From contig NZ_LGTQ01000009.1 in assembly GCF_001306455.1 (NCBI RefSeq), positions 1-64,000 on the forward strand: DNA of 64,000 nucleotides, read 5' to 3'. Below, piece by piece: positions 33,861-43,977 of the stretch. Within the stretch, counting starts at the first letter, position 1. The number at the start of each line of letters is the position of its first letter. This DNA is from Jiulongibacter sediminis (GTDB lineage Bacteria; Bacteroidota; Bacteroidia; Cytophagales; Spirosomataceae). Both the position numbers and the translations under genes were made by a program. Under the pieces are notes generated by a model, which did no database searches, was not told the DNA's origin, and saw nothing but the letters and a program-made list of their open reading frames with translations.

Positions 33861-35732
33861 TTGAAAGCTCAAGGTTTATTATTCTACCTCCTCCTATTGT
33901 CGATTTCAGCCAAAGGGCAAATTGAACTCTCCGGTTTTCCGGCAGACTATCAGCTCATTGGAAGATCAGTTGAAACGGGTTTTGGTTCAATAACTTTTGA
34001 GGTATCTTTTACCGATGAATTTCAGTCTGTCAAGGCACTTTTATATAATGGACCGAATGTAGTATACGCAGAAACAAAAAATTACTCCGGTTCGGTTGAC
34101 AGTCACACTTTTAATCTTCCCGTTCAGGCCGGTCTGCAGGAATACGACCTTAAAGTCTATGGCTTTAGAAGTAGCTTAGATTCTGTGTTGGTTAAAGAGT
34201 CCAAAGATTTGGTTTGTGGTGATGTTATTGTGATATACGGGCAGTCTAATTGTTTTGGTTACAGCTCTATTTATCGGGTTAATCCCGATCCGCGTATGCG
34301 AACAGCTCTGCTGGGTAATAACAATCAATCGCTTGTTTGGGATAAGGCAATCAACAGAAAGTACGACCTGGGTGAGTTCGGCATTTTAATGGGAGATTCA
34401 TTGATCAAACAGCTTGGAGTTGCGGTCTGTGTTGTCAACAGGGGTGCCAGCGGACGGAACATTGATTATTTAAAACAACGAAACGAAAATAACCCTTTTG
34501 ATACCGGGACATGGTATGGTCAGACTCTGGGACTTTTAGAAATGTCTGAGCTGCTAAATTTTACGACTGCCTTTATTTTTCGTCAGGGAGAAAGCGAGGC
34601 CATGACAAAATATCAGCCTGTTTTTGATTCTTATTATGGTAAACTTGAGGAGTTTATCTCAAATCTAAAGATCGATTTGCCGGCCCTTAAAAAAATCTAT
34701 CTCACGCAACTCAATGTTCTGTATTCTCCTGATTTTGATTTGTTTGCAGGCAGTACAATAAGGGAGGCTCAGAGAAAAGCAGGAGAAATTGAAAATGTGG
34801 AGGTTATATCTACACACAGTTTACAGAACGAATTTGATGGGGCACATTTCTCTTTTGATGGTCATGCTCATATCAGTGGCTGGATCAGTCGGCTGATAAA
34901 AGAACAGATTCACAGAGAACCTTTAGAAATCAATATCAAGTCAGAAAGTATCAGGAGAGCTTATTTCGCAAATGCCATTCACGATAGTTTGGTTCTTGAG
35001 TTTGAACCTGCTCAGAATTTGGTTGCCGAGCCGGAAAGAAACGGAAAACAAATTCAAAACTATTTTTATCTGGAAGATGGCAAGGGAATTAAAAAAGTAT
35101 CGGCTTTGGGAAACCAGGTTTTTATTGAATTGTGGGATCCTTCACAGAGTAGTTTTATCTCCTACTTACCCTCAGCCGTACAGGATATTTACGGTTATAA
35201 TGGGCCATTAATGAAAAATGAAGCTGGTTTGGCCGCATTGAGTTTTTATAGATTTCCGATTACCGAGGTGCCTCTATCTCTACCTGAGAATCTTCAGGCG
35301 ATCTTTGTTAATGGTGCCATACATTTGAGTTGGCAGAATACAGAGAGTAGGAATCATACATTGCTTTTGGAGAAAAAAATAAACGGAAATCTTATTGAAG
35401 AAATTCCCTTAAATCAAAACACAGAAAACTACACAGATGGAGCCGCACAGGTTATCTCGGGCAGAGTATATACTTATGAGTTATATCTGGTTTATGAGTC
35501 TGTGTCTTCAGCTCGCGTAAAGGTGGATTATCATATTTGTCCCTCTGAAGTTGAGCAGCCGAGTTCGTGTGTAGAGTGTTCGCTTTATCAAAGTTCCGAG
35601 CTTCATCTTTCAGAACCTTTAAACCCTCAGAAAGTAGACTATTTTGTGCCATCAGCTTTGTTAGAGCCAGGTTTTTCTACTTTGTCGAATTCAGTATTTA
35701 AAGTTGAAATTTTTCAATGCGAGTCGGAATAG
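33861..35732 (+). CDS. Secreted SGNH-type esterase (sialate O-acetylesterase-like)
   Basis: A 623-residue secreted protein. TTG at 33861 starts a clean signal peptide (LKAQGLLFYLLLLSISAKGQ). The longer frame back to 33783 overlaps pspC and places charged residues in front, so it is not used. The catalytic domain shows VIYGQSNCFGY with the nucleophile serine, VNRGASGRN, FRQGESEAM and the Asp/His pair in HFSFDGHAHIS, matching carbohydrate esterases of the sialate acetylesterase group. A fibronectin-like part (residues about 500-575) follows, then a cysteine-containing tail with LLEPGFSTLSNSVFKVEI, a motif common in secreted Bacteroidota proteins. Substrate unknown. Confidence 0.7.
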   Translation: MKAQGLLFYLLLLSISAKGQIELSGFPADYQLIGRSVETGFGSITFEVSFTDEFQSVKALLYNGPNVVYAETKNYSGSVDSHTFNLPVQAGLQEYDLKVYGFRSSLDSVLVKESKDLVCGDVIVIYGQSNCFGYSSIYRVNPDPRMRTALLGNNNQSLVWDKAINRKYDLGEFGILMGDSLIKQLGVAVCVVNRGASGRNIDYLKQRNENNPFDTGTWYGQTLGLLEMSELLNFTTAFIFRQGESEAMTKYQPVFDSYYGKLEEFISNLKIDLPALKKIYLTQLNVLYSPDFDLFAGSTIREAQRKAGEIENVEVISTHSLQNEFDGAHFSFDGHAHISGWISRLIKEQIHREPLEINIKSESIRRAYFANAIHDSLVLEFEPAQNLVAEPERNGKQIQNYFYLEDGKGIKKVSALGNQVFIELWDPSQSSFISYLPSAVQDIYGYNGPLMKNEAGLAALSFYRFPITEVPLSLPENLQAIFVNGAIHLSWQNTESRNHTLLLEKKINGNLIEEIPLNQNTENYTDGAAQVISGRVYTYELYLVYESVSSARVKVDYHICPSEVEQPSSCVECSLYQSSELHLSEPLNPQKVDYFVPSALLEPGFSTLSNSVFKVEIFQCESE

Positions 35733-35733
35733 C

Positions 35734-36948
35734 TTACCTATCCACTTCACCCATTACCACGTCAATTGAACCCATGATGGCCATGAGATCAGCTATCATC
35801 CAGCCTTTTGAGAGTTCTGCCAGTACGGAGAGATTATTGAAAGAGCAAGCTCGGGCTTTGGCCCTAAGGGGGATATCAGATTTACCATCGGTTTTAAAGA
35901 AAAAGCCAAGCTCACCTTTTGGGTTTTCAGCCCTGCAATAGAAATCCATGGCTTTGGGTCTTATTTTCTTTGGAACTACGGCCTGAGGATCAAAATCACG
36001 GTCACGTTTATGCTCTTTGGTTAGCTTTTCCAGGCATTGGTCAATGATTTTCAATGACTCCCAGCATTCCTGAACTCTGACATAGTTTCTGTCCCAGCAG
36101 TCGCCCACAGTACCTACTTTACCTTCACCCACGATTACTTCAAAATCCAGTTCAGGATAAACGGAATAGGCGTCTACCCGGCGAAGGTCATACTTCAATC
36201 CACTTCCTCTTAAAACAGGACCCGTACAGCCATAGTTGACAGCCATTTGAAGAGGTAGAACGCCCACATTGGCGGTTCGATTGATAAAAATATGGTTGTC
36301 AATAATGATGTCTTGGAGCTCTTTGAGTTTAGGCCTGAGATAGGCTGTGAATTCAGCACATCTTTCCTCAAATCCCACGGGAAGGTCATAAAAAAGGCCG
36401 CCAACCCAAATATAATTATAGAGCATACGGGCTCCACTTGCCCATTCCAGCATTCGCATGATGGTTTCCCTGTCTCTGAACAGCCAAAGAAATGGTGTGG
36501 CAGCTCCAATATCTAATCCGTAGGTACCGATAGCGATAAAGTGAGAAGCGATTCTGTTCAGCTCAGCCACAAGAACCCTGATATATTCCACCCTTTTCGG
36601 AATGTCATTTTCAATACCAAGCATTTTTTCAATCCCCATAGCCCAGGCGTGTTCTGAATTCATTGCTGCTACGTAGTCCAATCGATCTACGAAAGGTATA
36701 GCCTGATTAAAGGGAACAGACTCTGCATGTTTTTCAAAACAGCGATGAAGATAACCCATATGAGGTATCACATCCTTGATCACTTCTCCGTCAGTAAGAA
36801 CCTCAAGACGCAAAACGCCGTGTGTAGAGGGGTGCTGCGGACCAATATTGATCAGCATATCCTCAGATTTTAACTCTGAGGGAGAATACACCGTGGGTTC
36901 TGATACGGTTAAATATTCTGATTGATATTTTGCACTGGCTACAGACAT
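35734..36948 (-). CDS. nuoD: NADH-quinone oxidoreductase subunit D
   Basis: A 404-residue peripheral-arm subunit of complex I that forms the quinone cavity with NuoB. Landmarks are NIGPQHPSTHGVLRLEV (quinone-site histidine), DVIPHMGYLHRCFEKHAE and the C-terminal VMGEVDR. It stands alone: the neighbours are a convergent esterase (1 base between stops) and a divergent receptor. nuoA and nuoB are about 12 kb away in this window and nuoC is not seen, so the complex I genes are scattered in this organism. Confidence 0.96.
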   Translation of the reverse strand: MSVASAKYQSEYLTVSEPTVYSPSELKSEDMLINIGPQHPSTHGVLRLEVLTDGEVIKDVIPHMGYLHRCFEKHAESVPFNQAIPFVDRLDYVAAMNSEHAWAMGIEKMLGIENDIPKRVEYIRVLVAELNRIASHFIAIGTYGLDIGAATPFLWLFRDRETIMRMLEWASGARMLYNYIWVGGLFYDLPVGFEERCAEFTAYLRPKLKELQDIIIDNHIFINRTANVGVLPLQMAVNYGCTGPVLRGSGLKYDLRRVDAYSVYPELDFEVIVGEGKVGTVGDCWDRNYVRVQECWESLKIIDQCLEKLTKEHKRDRDFDPQAVVPKKIRPKAMDFYCRAENPKGELGFFFKTDGKSDIPLRAKARACSFNNLSVLAELSKGWMIADLMAIMGSIDVVMGEVDR

Positions 36949-37191
36949 GGGTCGTAAAGTTAGCTGTCAATTGAATGATGACGAAGTAAAACGGAAATTT
37001 TGATTGTCGCTTTTGACCTTAAAGAAAGGATTTGAAAATTGAAATGCCCTGTTGGTACAAAAAAATGGAATTGAATACCTGCTAAAAAATCAATTTATCG
37101 ATAAAATCCCCCGAAACTTCGATTGAAGCTCTTCATAATGAACGAATTAGCTGCGTAGTCCATTGGGTTAGTATACAATCCGTCGTAATTA

Positions 37192-39579
37192 ATGAGAAAA
37201 CTATTATTCATCTTACTCCTTTTAAGTCAGTATACCATAGCACAAGAGGTTACCATAAGTGGTAAAGCTTTAGACAAAGAGAATGGAGAACCTCTGCCCT
37301 TTGCAACAGTTATTTTTTACCAGCTGCCCGATACGACTACAGCGTTTGCAGGGTTAACTGAAGACGACGGCTCATTCAAAGCTCAGCTGACTACTGGGAA
37401 AAGCTATTTCGGAGCGATAGAATACATTGGTTATGGCAGTATGCTGATCAATAATGGTGAGTTAAGACCACTAAATCAAAACCTTAATATTGGAGAAATC
37501 GGTTTGTCAAGCGGCACCATTTCACTGGATGCTGTGGAAGTTAGGGCTGAGAAAAGTCAGATGGAATTTGAGCTTGATAAGCGTGTATTTAATGTAGGTA
37601 AAGACCTGACCAATGCCGGAAATACCGCAGCAGATATTCTGGACCGTGTTCCTTCGGTCAATGTCGATCCTGAGGGAAACCTTACCCTTCGTGGAAGCTC
37701 AGGTGTACAAATTCTGATCGATGGCAAACCTTCAGGTCTGCTGAGTTCGGGTGATACAGAGGCTTTGATGCGGATGCAGGGAGATATTATCGATAAAATC
37801 GAAGTGATTACGAACCCATCTGCCCGTTATGAAGCTGAAGGTGAGGCTGGGATTATTAATATTATTATGAAGAAGAATCAGGAGAAAGGATTCAACGGTT
37901 CTTTTGGCCTTAACACAGGTGCACCGCATAATCATGGGGCTTCTTACAACCTCAACTACCGTAAAAAGGACTTTAATTTCTTTTCCAATTTCGGGATTGA
38001 CTACCGCCGCTCTCCGGGGTATGGCTTCTCCACTCAGGACTTCTTTGAAGGCAATAACCTGATTTCCTCTTATACCGTAGATACCGATCAGAAACGCGGA
38101 GGTATCGGGGGATACGTACAGTTTGGGACAGATTGGAATATCAATGATTATAACCTTTTGACTGGTTCGGTTTTGTTACGCCGTGGGCGGGATAAGAACA
38201 TCGCTACGGTTATTTATGAAGACTTTGATGGCCTGAATACTGAGAAAACCATCAGAGATGTAGATGAGACCGAGGAGGAGCGGAATATTGAGTCGTCCAT
38301 CAACTATAAAAAGACGTTTGAGGGTTCTAAAAGGGAGTTTAATTTAACCTTTAAATACATTTTTGATAAAGAGTTGGAGCTTGCTGACTACGAGCAATTC
38401 ATTGGTAACCGGGGCGAAAATCCACTCATACAATACTCCAGTAATACTGAGGATGAAACCAATACGTTGATTCAGGCCGATTATGTGCATCCGTTTAACA
38501 AAGACAGTAAAATAGAGACGGGTGTGAGAGCTGCTTTGCGTACTATCGATAACGTTTTTACGGTGGAAGAGCAGCAAAGTGGGGTGATGGTTACTTTACC
38601 TGATTTTGATGATAATCTCGCTTATCAGGAGAATATATATGCCGCTTATTTTATTGGTGCTCATAAATTTAGACGTATGAGTCTTCAGGCCGGTTTGAGG
38701 GCAGAGCTCTCTGATATCAATGCTCAGTTACAGAAATCAGGGCAGAATAACGATCAGAATTATTTTAGCCTTTTCCCGAGTTCAACATTTTCCTATGAAC
38801 TAAACAAGGAGAATCAGCTGCAGGTGAGTTACAGCCGAAGACTTTCGCGACCTTATTTCAGACGCTTGCTGCCATTCTCTAACTTTAACAATCCCCGGAA
38901 TAACTCAATTGGAAACCCTGGTCTGAGACCGGAGTTTACCAACTCTACGGAGATGGGATATCTGAGATATACTCAAAACGGGACTTTTTTGAGTAGTGTT
39001 TATTACCGACATACTACGGGAGTTATTGAGCAAATTGTTATTCCTTCAGATGATGGTACCACCATTCGCTATCCGGTCAATCTGGCCCAGCGAAATGCCT
39101 ATGGTTTAGAAATGAACTATACCACAAATCCATACAAATGGCTTGATATTACCAGTGATATCAATTTTTACAGAGCCTTGGTATCCGGTAGCTTTGAAGG
39201 GCAGGATTTATCGAGCGATACTTATTCCATGAATGGTCGGATCAGCTCCAAGTTTACTATGGGAGAGCGATCTCAAATACAGGTTACCTACGATTATGAT
39301 GCTCCGCGAAACACTACGCAAGGCCGAGTGCTCTCCATGTCGTCCTTTGATGCTGCGGGCTCTTTAGATGTATTTAAAGGAAAGGGTACCTTGACACTTT
39401 CGGTACGAGATCTTTTCAATACCCGTAAAAGAAGAACGGTCACTGATTTGCCTGATTTTAAATCAGAAAGTGTTTTTCAATGGAGAAGAGCACGGTCATT
39501 CGTTTTAAGTCTCAATTACCGTCTGAATCAGGAAAAACGCCATGGTGATCTGCTCGATGGTGAGCGGGGAGATGAGTAA
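37192..39579 (+). CDS. TonB-receptor-like outer-membrane beta-barrel protein
   Basis: A 795-residue outer-membrane protein: signal peptide (MRKLLFILLLLSQYTIAQ), carboxypeptidase-regulatory-like beta-sandwich (residues about 20-105), plug-like domain (NTAADILDRVPSVNVDPEGN, GVQILIDGKPSG), and a long barrel with aromatic strands. It fits the OMP_b-brl_3 group of TonB-receptor-like proteins. No obvious TonB box and no SusD partner gene are visible, so the substrate and energy coupling are open. It is followed by carbohydrate-active genes after about 200 bases. Confidence 0.85.
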   Translation: MRKLLFILLLLSQYTIAQEVTISGKALDKENGEPLPFATVIFYQLPDTTTAFAGLTEDDGSFKAQLTTGKSYFGAIEYIGYGSMLINNGELRPLNQNLNIGEIGLSSGTISLDAVEVRAEKSQMEFELDKRVFNVGKDLTNAGNTAADILDRVPSVNVDPEGNLTLRGSSGVQILIDGKPSGLLSSGDTEALMRMQGDIIDKIEVITNPSARYEAEGEAGIINIIMKKNQEKGFNGSFGLNTGAPHNHGASYNLNYRKKDFNFFSNFGIDYRRSPGYGFSTQDFFEGNNLISSYTVDTDQKRGGIGGYVQFGTDWNINDYNLLTGSVLLRRGRDKNIATVIYEDFDGLNTEKTIRDVDETEEERNIESSINYKKTFEGSKREFNLTFKYIFDKELELADYEQFIGNRGENPLIQYSSNTEDETNTLIQADYVHPFNKDSKIETGVRAALRTIDNVFTVEEQQSGVMVTLPDFDDNLAYQENIYAAYFIGAHKFRRMSLQAGLRAELSDINAQLQKSGQNNDQNYFSLFPSSTFSYELNKENQLQVSYSRRLSRPYFRRLLPFSNFNNPRNNSIGNPGLRPEFTNSTEMGYLRYTQNGTFLSSVYYRHTTGVIEQIVIPSDDGTTIRYPVNLAQRNAYGLEMNYTTNPYKWLDITSDINFYRALVSGSFEGQDLSSDTYSMNGRISSKFTMGERSQIQVTYDYDAPRNTTQGRVLSMSSFDAAGSLDVFKGKGTLTLSVRDLFNTRKRRTVTDLPDFKSESVFQWRRARSFVLSLNYRLNQEKRHGDLLDGERGDE

Positions 39580-39736
39580 GTTTACAGAATAGATAAATCC
39601 ATGTTTCCTAGGTTAGAAATGGGCATCATTCGATAAAATATCGAGAACATTTCACTTAAACTCAGAAATAGGAATTACGGTTGTACTCTGTTATCTTTTG
39701 TCGAGAAATCGGTTGCATTAGCAACTAACAATAGTA

Positions 39737-39757
39737 TAATTGTTAAATTGACAATTA
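39737..39757 (+). promoter_or_regulatory. Inverted repeat before the esterase/deacetylase gene, possible operator
   Basis: TAATTGT at 39737-39743 and ACAATTA at 39751-39757 are a perfect 7-base inverted repeat around a 7-base centre, 26 bases before the ATG at 39783. It may be a regulator site; the AT-rich sequence means chance is possible. Confidence 0.35.
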
Positions 39758-39782
39758 AAGTACGACACCTATTCTTATTGAA

Positions 39783-42434
39783 ATGAACTACCTGATCAGA
39801 ACGCTCTTTCTTTTCTTCTTAACCCTAGGTATTGGATCACTTAATGCCCAGATACGTCTTCCTAAGTTGGTGAGCGATGGTATGGTTTTACAGCGAAATG
39901 AACCTCTTAAAATATGGGGTTGGGCTTCTGCCAAAGAAAGAATTACGGTCACTTTTAATGGAGAAAACTTCAAAACCCGTGCTGATGAAAACGGAGATTG
40001 GAGTGTGCAGATTTCGCCTCAAATGGCGGGTGGCCCGTATCAAATGACCTTAAAGGGCAAAAATGAAGTAAAGGTCAGTAACATATTGATTGGTGATGTT
40101 TGGTTGGCCTCGGGCCAAAGCAATATGGTGCATCAGATGCAACATCATGACGTGACGTACTCAAATGATATTGCCACCGCGGATAACTCAAAAATCAGAC
40201 AGTTTCTAATTCCAACAACCCCGGTGCTTGATAGCCCGGCGGCTGATTTTAAAGAAACAGCATGGAGAGAGGCCAATCCCGAGAACGTGAGGTACTTCTC
40301 CGCCGTGGCCTATTTTTTTGCACTCAAAATATTTGAGGAAGAATTAGTGCCAATCGGCATTATCAATGCCAGTGTTGGCGGTACGCCTATTGAGGCCTGG
40401 ACCAGCGAGGAAGGCCTGGCTGATTTCGAGGATTTAATGGCCAGGATTACAAAAAATAAAGACACAACCTACGTCAATAGCTTCAGAAGAACCGCACCTT
40501 CCGCACCGCCAGTTGTAAAAGACAAGGGTCTATTGGACGATGAGAAATGGTATTCCTCCGAATATGAACCTAAGGGTTGGAGGCCCATCAATGTACCGGG
40601 TTATTGGGAAGACCAAAGCCTTAAAGAGCTCAACGGTACAGTTTGGTACAGAAAGGAGGTGGAGGTTTCAGCAAGTCTGGCGGCCTCACCGGCAAAAATT
40701 TTTGCAGGACGAATTATTGATGCCGATGAGGTCTATATCAATGGCACCAAAGTCGGTGGCCGTACCTATCAGTACCCTCAAAGAATTTATGAAATACCTG
40801 ATGGCGTTTTGAAGTCAGGTAAAAATCTAGTTGTCATAAAAGTGACGAATTACGGTGGTAAAGGCGGGTTTGTTCCTGATAAACCCTATTTTATTGCTTC
40901 TGCAAAAGATACTGTTAGCCTTTTGGGTCAATGGGCATATAAGGTCGGTGAGGTGTTCCCGCCAAGACGATTTAGCGGTTACGGCTTTTCGGCTCAAAAT
41001 CAGCCAACGGCTTTATACAATGGTATGATTGCTCCGGCAACCTCCTACAAAATCAAAGGCGTTTTATGGTATCAGGGAGAGAGTAATGCAGGTAGGCCTG
41101 AGCAATATGCTCAATTACAACCGGCCCAGATTTATGACTGGCGAAACCAGTTTGGTAACTCTGAGCTACCTTTCATTTATGTTCAGTTGCCTAATTTCAT
41201 GGACTACACCTTTCAGCCTGTTGAAAGTAACTGGGCTCATTTAAGGGAGTCTCAAAGAAAAGCTCTTTCGGTGCCCAATACGGCTATGGCAGTAGGTATA
41301 GATTTAGGCGAGTGGAACGACATTCACCCGGATAACAAGAAAAGTGTCGGAGAGCGAATGGCCTTAGCTGCACTTAACCTGGCATATGGAAAAGACATTG
41401 TAAGCTCGGGACCTATGGTGAATAAAGCTGTGAAGGAAGGAAAACAAATTCGTTTGACCTTTGATCATGTAGGCGGCGGTTTACAGAGTCTTGATAATGA
41501 GGCATTGAGAGAGTTTGCTCTGGCAGGATATGATAAGAAGTTTGTTTGGGCTGATGCACGAATAGATGGTAATGAGATTGAAGTTAGAAGCGAGGAGATT
41601 GATAATCCGAAATTTGTAAGGTATGCCTGGGCTGATAATCCAGATGTCAATTTGTATAATATGGAGGGTCTCCCGGCATCACCTTTTGAAATGATTATTG
41701 ATGAGCCCGAGCAGCTTTGGCATGGCAAAAAAGCGGCCGTTGTTCTTACCTATGATGATGCTCTGAATGTTCATCTTGATAATGCGATTCCTGAGCTTGA
41801 TGCCCGGGGGCTCAAAGGCTCGTTTTACCTATCAGCTGCTTTTCCCGGAAGTCAGGAGCGTATTGAAGATTGGAGAAGAGCTGCGGCCAATGGTCATGAG
41901 TTGGGCAATCATACACTTTATCACCCTTGCGATGCTTCAAAGCCGGGCCGCTCCTGGGTATCATCCGAACGGGATTTGAGTAAGTACACCACTGAAAGAA
42001 TTGTGAATGAAATAAAAATGACCAACATTTTTCTGGAGGCTTTAGATGGCAAAACTGAACGAACTTTTGCGTATACCTGTGGTGATACGGAGACGGGTGA
42101 CGGGTCTTTCATTCCGGCCATAAAAGATGATTTTGTTGCCTTGAGAGGTGTACGGGGTCAATTGAATGAAATTGGTAAAATCAATCTTCAAAATGTCGAC
42201 TGTTTCGGAGTCAATGGCGAGAAGGGCAGTGAATTGATTGCCTGGGTTAAAAATGCAATGGAACAAAACGCACTCATCACTATTCTTTTTCACGGAGTAG
42301 GAGGAGAGCATGACCTCAATGTTTCATTAGAAGCTCATGAAGAGTTATTGGATTTCCTCAAAGAAAATGAAAAAGATGTTTGGGTGACCACCATGTTAGA
42401 GGCTGCCCGGCACGTCAAAGAACAACAGAAATAA
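39783..42434 (+). CDS. Sialate O-acetylesterase / polysaccharide deacetylase fusion
   Basis: An 883-residue secreted two-enzyme protein. After the signal peptide (through LNAQ, residue 23) comes an SGNH acetylesterase domain with S113 in ASGQSNM, WYQGESNAG and the Asp/His pair near WNDIHPDNKK. It is interrupted around residues 255-370 by a jelly-roll insert of the galactose-binding type (GTVWYRKEVEV, DEVYINGTKVGG). From residue about 648 a NodB-type deacetylase follows: TYDDAL with D658/D659, and H710 and H714 in GNHTLYH. Both halves look catalytically complete. It should remove O-acetyl and N- or O-acetyl groups from a polysaccharide. A CE15-type esterase gene follows after 25 bases. Confidence 0.85.
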   Translation: MNYLIRTLFLFFLTLGIGSLNAQIRLPKLVSDGMVLQRNEPLKIWGWASAKERITVTFNGENFKTRADENGDWSVQISPQMAGGPYQMTLKGKNEVKVSNILIGDVWLASGQSNMVHQMQHHDVTYSNDIATADNSKIRQFLIPTTPVLDSPAADFKETAWREANPENVRYFSAVAYFFALKIFEEELVPIGIINASVGGTPIEAWTSEEGLADFEDLMARITKNKDTTYVNSFRRTAPSAPPVVKDKGLLDDEKWYSSEYEPKGWRPINVPGYWEDQSLKELNGTVWYRKEVEVSASLAASPAKIFAGRIIDADEVYINGTKVGGRTYQYPQRIYEIPDGVLKSGKNLVVIKVTNYGGKGGFVPDKPYFIASAKDTVSLLGQWAYKVGEVFPPRRFSGYGFSAQNQPTALYNGMIAPATSYKIKGVLWYQGESNAGRPEQYAQLQPAQIYDWRNQFGNSELPFIYVQLPNFMDYTFQPVESNWAHLRESQRKALSVPNTAMAVGIDLGEWNDIHPDNKKSVGERMALAALNLAYGKDIVSSGPMVNKAVKEGKQIRLTFDHVGGGLQSLDNEALREFALAGYDKKFVWADARIDGNEIEVRSEEIDNPKFVRYAWADNPDVNLYNMEGLPASPFEMIIDEPEQLWHGKKAAVVLTYDDALNVHLDNAIPELDARGLKGSFYLSAAFPGSQERIEDWRRAAANGHELGNHTLYHPCDASKPGRSWVSSERDLSKYTTERIVNEIKMTNIFLEALDGKTERTFAYTCGDTETGDGSFIPAIKDDFVALRGVRGQLNEIGKINLQNVDCFGVNGEKGSELIAWVKNAMEQNALITILFHGVGGEHDLNVSLEAHEELLDFLKENEKDVWVTTMLEAARHVKEQQK

Positions 42435-42459
42435 TACCTGAATTTTAAGCCTTACTGAA

Positions 42460-43977
42460 ATGAAAAAATTGAATTTAACTCTGCTATGCCTGTTCATAGC
42501 TCTGGCGTCTTTTGGACAAAAGAAATACCCGGAACCGGTGACTTTCACAAACGAGCAGGATCATGATGATATGATGATGCAGCTTGGTATCACTGAACTG
42601 AGACCTGGCCCAAGCGGCAACCCTGATGCTCCCAATGCGGCAAACTATGATGAGTCCATCGCCAATCCGTGCCCGGAGTTACCTCCTTTGCTAATTGCTC
42701 AAGATGGCACCAAAATAGATAGTCCGGCCGACTGGTGGAATAAACGCAGGCCTGAAATCAGAGATTTAGTTGAGGAGGAGATTTATGGCAAGATCCCGGA
42801 AAATGTTCCTTCGGTGAGTTGGGAGGTTAAAGTAGAAGACAGAGAGTTTGTTGGCCGTACTCCGGTCATTGCCAAGCAACTCATCGGTCACGTTGATAAT
42901 AGTTCTTACCCTTTGATTGATGTCAATATTGAGATGATGTTGGTAGTGCCTACCAATGTTGAAGGCCCTGTTCCTGTCTTGATGATGTTTGGTCGCCCGG
43001 CTTTCCCGGCTCCGGCTCAGCCAAGCGATGAGGATTATACAAAACTCAATGATGTCTTTCGAAAAATGATGGCCGAGTATGATCCTTCGATTAAAGAAAC
43101 CTTGGAAAAGTACCCCGCATATTCTCCACTCGACAGACTTCCGCAAACCCGCTGGTGGGCTAGCCCACCAGTAGATGGCAATTCACCTTCTACGGAGCAA
43201 CTATTAGCCGCTGGTTGGGGATACTGTACTATTTTACCTTCCAGTATTCAGGCGGATAATCATGCCGGAATTACCAGAGGAATCATCGGTTTAGTGAACA
43301 AGGGTCAGCCACGTTCACCGAAAGATTGGGGTGCTTTAAGGGCCTGGGCCTGGGGTGCTGCAAGAGGATTGGATTATCTGGAAACCGACGCTTTGGTGGA
43401 TGCCAAAAAAGTGGGCATTGAGGGTGTTTCAAGGTATGGAAAAGCGGCTTTGGTGACGATGGCCTTTGAGCCTCGTTTTGCCATTGGCCTTATTGGTTCG
43501 TCAGGTAAAGGAGGAACTACACTTCACCGCCGGGTTTTTGGTGAAGCCGTGGAAAGCCTCACAGGAGGTGAAAATTACTGGATGGCCGGAAACTACATGA
43601 GATTTGGTGCTGAAAAATCAAGTTTCGGTCGCATGACAGGTTGTGACCTGTCAGTTGATTCGCATGATGTGATTGCATTATGTGCCCCAAGACCTCTGTT
43701 TATCAGTTATGGAATTCCGGAAAAAGGAGATGCAAAATGGCTGGATCAAAAAGGAAGTTATATGGCGACGATAGCTGCCGGATCGGTTTACAAACTTTTA
43801 GGAGCCAAAGATTTGGGTGTTTCCAATGATTACATGAAAGAAGAGATGCCTCCTATGTTAACCGATATGTTAGACGGGCAGCTGGCCTGGCGTCAGCATG
43901 ATGGCGGTCATACCGATCAGCCCAATGTTCAACACTTTATTCCTTGGGCAAATCGGGAGCTGGGGTATCAGAAGTAG
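42460..43977 (+). CDS. CE15-type (glucuronoyl esterase-like) secreted hydrolase
   Basis: A 505-residue secreted alpha/beta hydrolase with a signal peptide ending at LASFGQ. The nucleophile motif GVSRYGKAA (S324) and the catalytic histidine H484 in HDGGHTDQPN are those of CE15 enzymes, which cleave esters between glucuronic acid units and lignin alcohols or act on related uronate esters. SGKGGTTLHRR and RPLFISYG are further family segments. It is 25 bases downstream of the acetylesterase/deacetylase fusion, so the two likely act on the same plant or algal polysaccharide. Confidence 0.85.
   Translation: MKKLNLTLLCLFIALASFGQKKYPEPVTFTNEQDHDDMMMQLGITELRPGPSGNPDAPNAANYDESIANPCPELPPLLIAQDGTKIDSPADWWNKRRPEIRDLVEEEIYGKIPENVPSVSWEVKVEDREFVGRTPVIAKQLIGHVDNSSYPLIDVNIEMMLVVPTNVEGPVPVLMMFGRPAFPAPAQPSDEDYTKLNDVFRKMMAEYDPSIKETLEKYPAYSPLDRLPQTRWWASPPVDGNSPSTEQLLAAGWGYCTILPSSIQADNHAGITRGIIGLVNKGQPRSPKDWGALRAWAWGAARGLDYLETDALVDAKKVGIEGVSRYGKAALVTMAFEPRFAIGLIGSSGKGGTTLHRRVFGEAVESLTGGENYWMAGNYMRFGAEKSSFGRMTGCDLSVDSHDVIALCAPRPLFISYGIPEKGDAKWLDQKGSYMATIAAGSVYKLLGAKDLGVSNDYMKEEMPPMLTDMLDGQLAWRQHDGGHTDQPNVQHFIPWANRELGYQK

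Noticed and set aside
37192-39579. SusC-type receptor of a polysaccharide utilisation locus
   Set aside because: The barrel is shorter than SusC proteins, belongs to the regulatory-domain plus OMP_b-brl_3 type, and no SusD-like gene follows.
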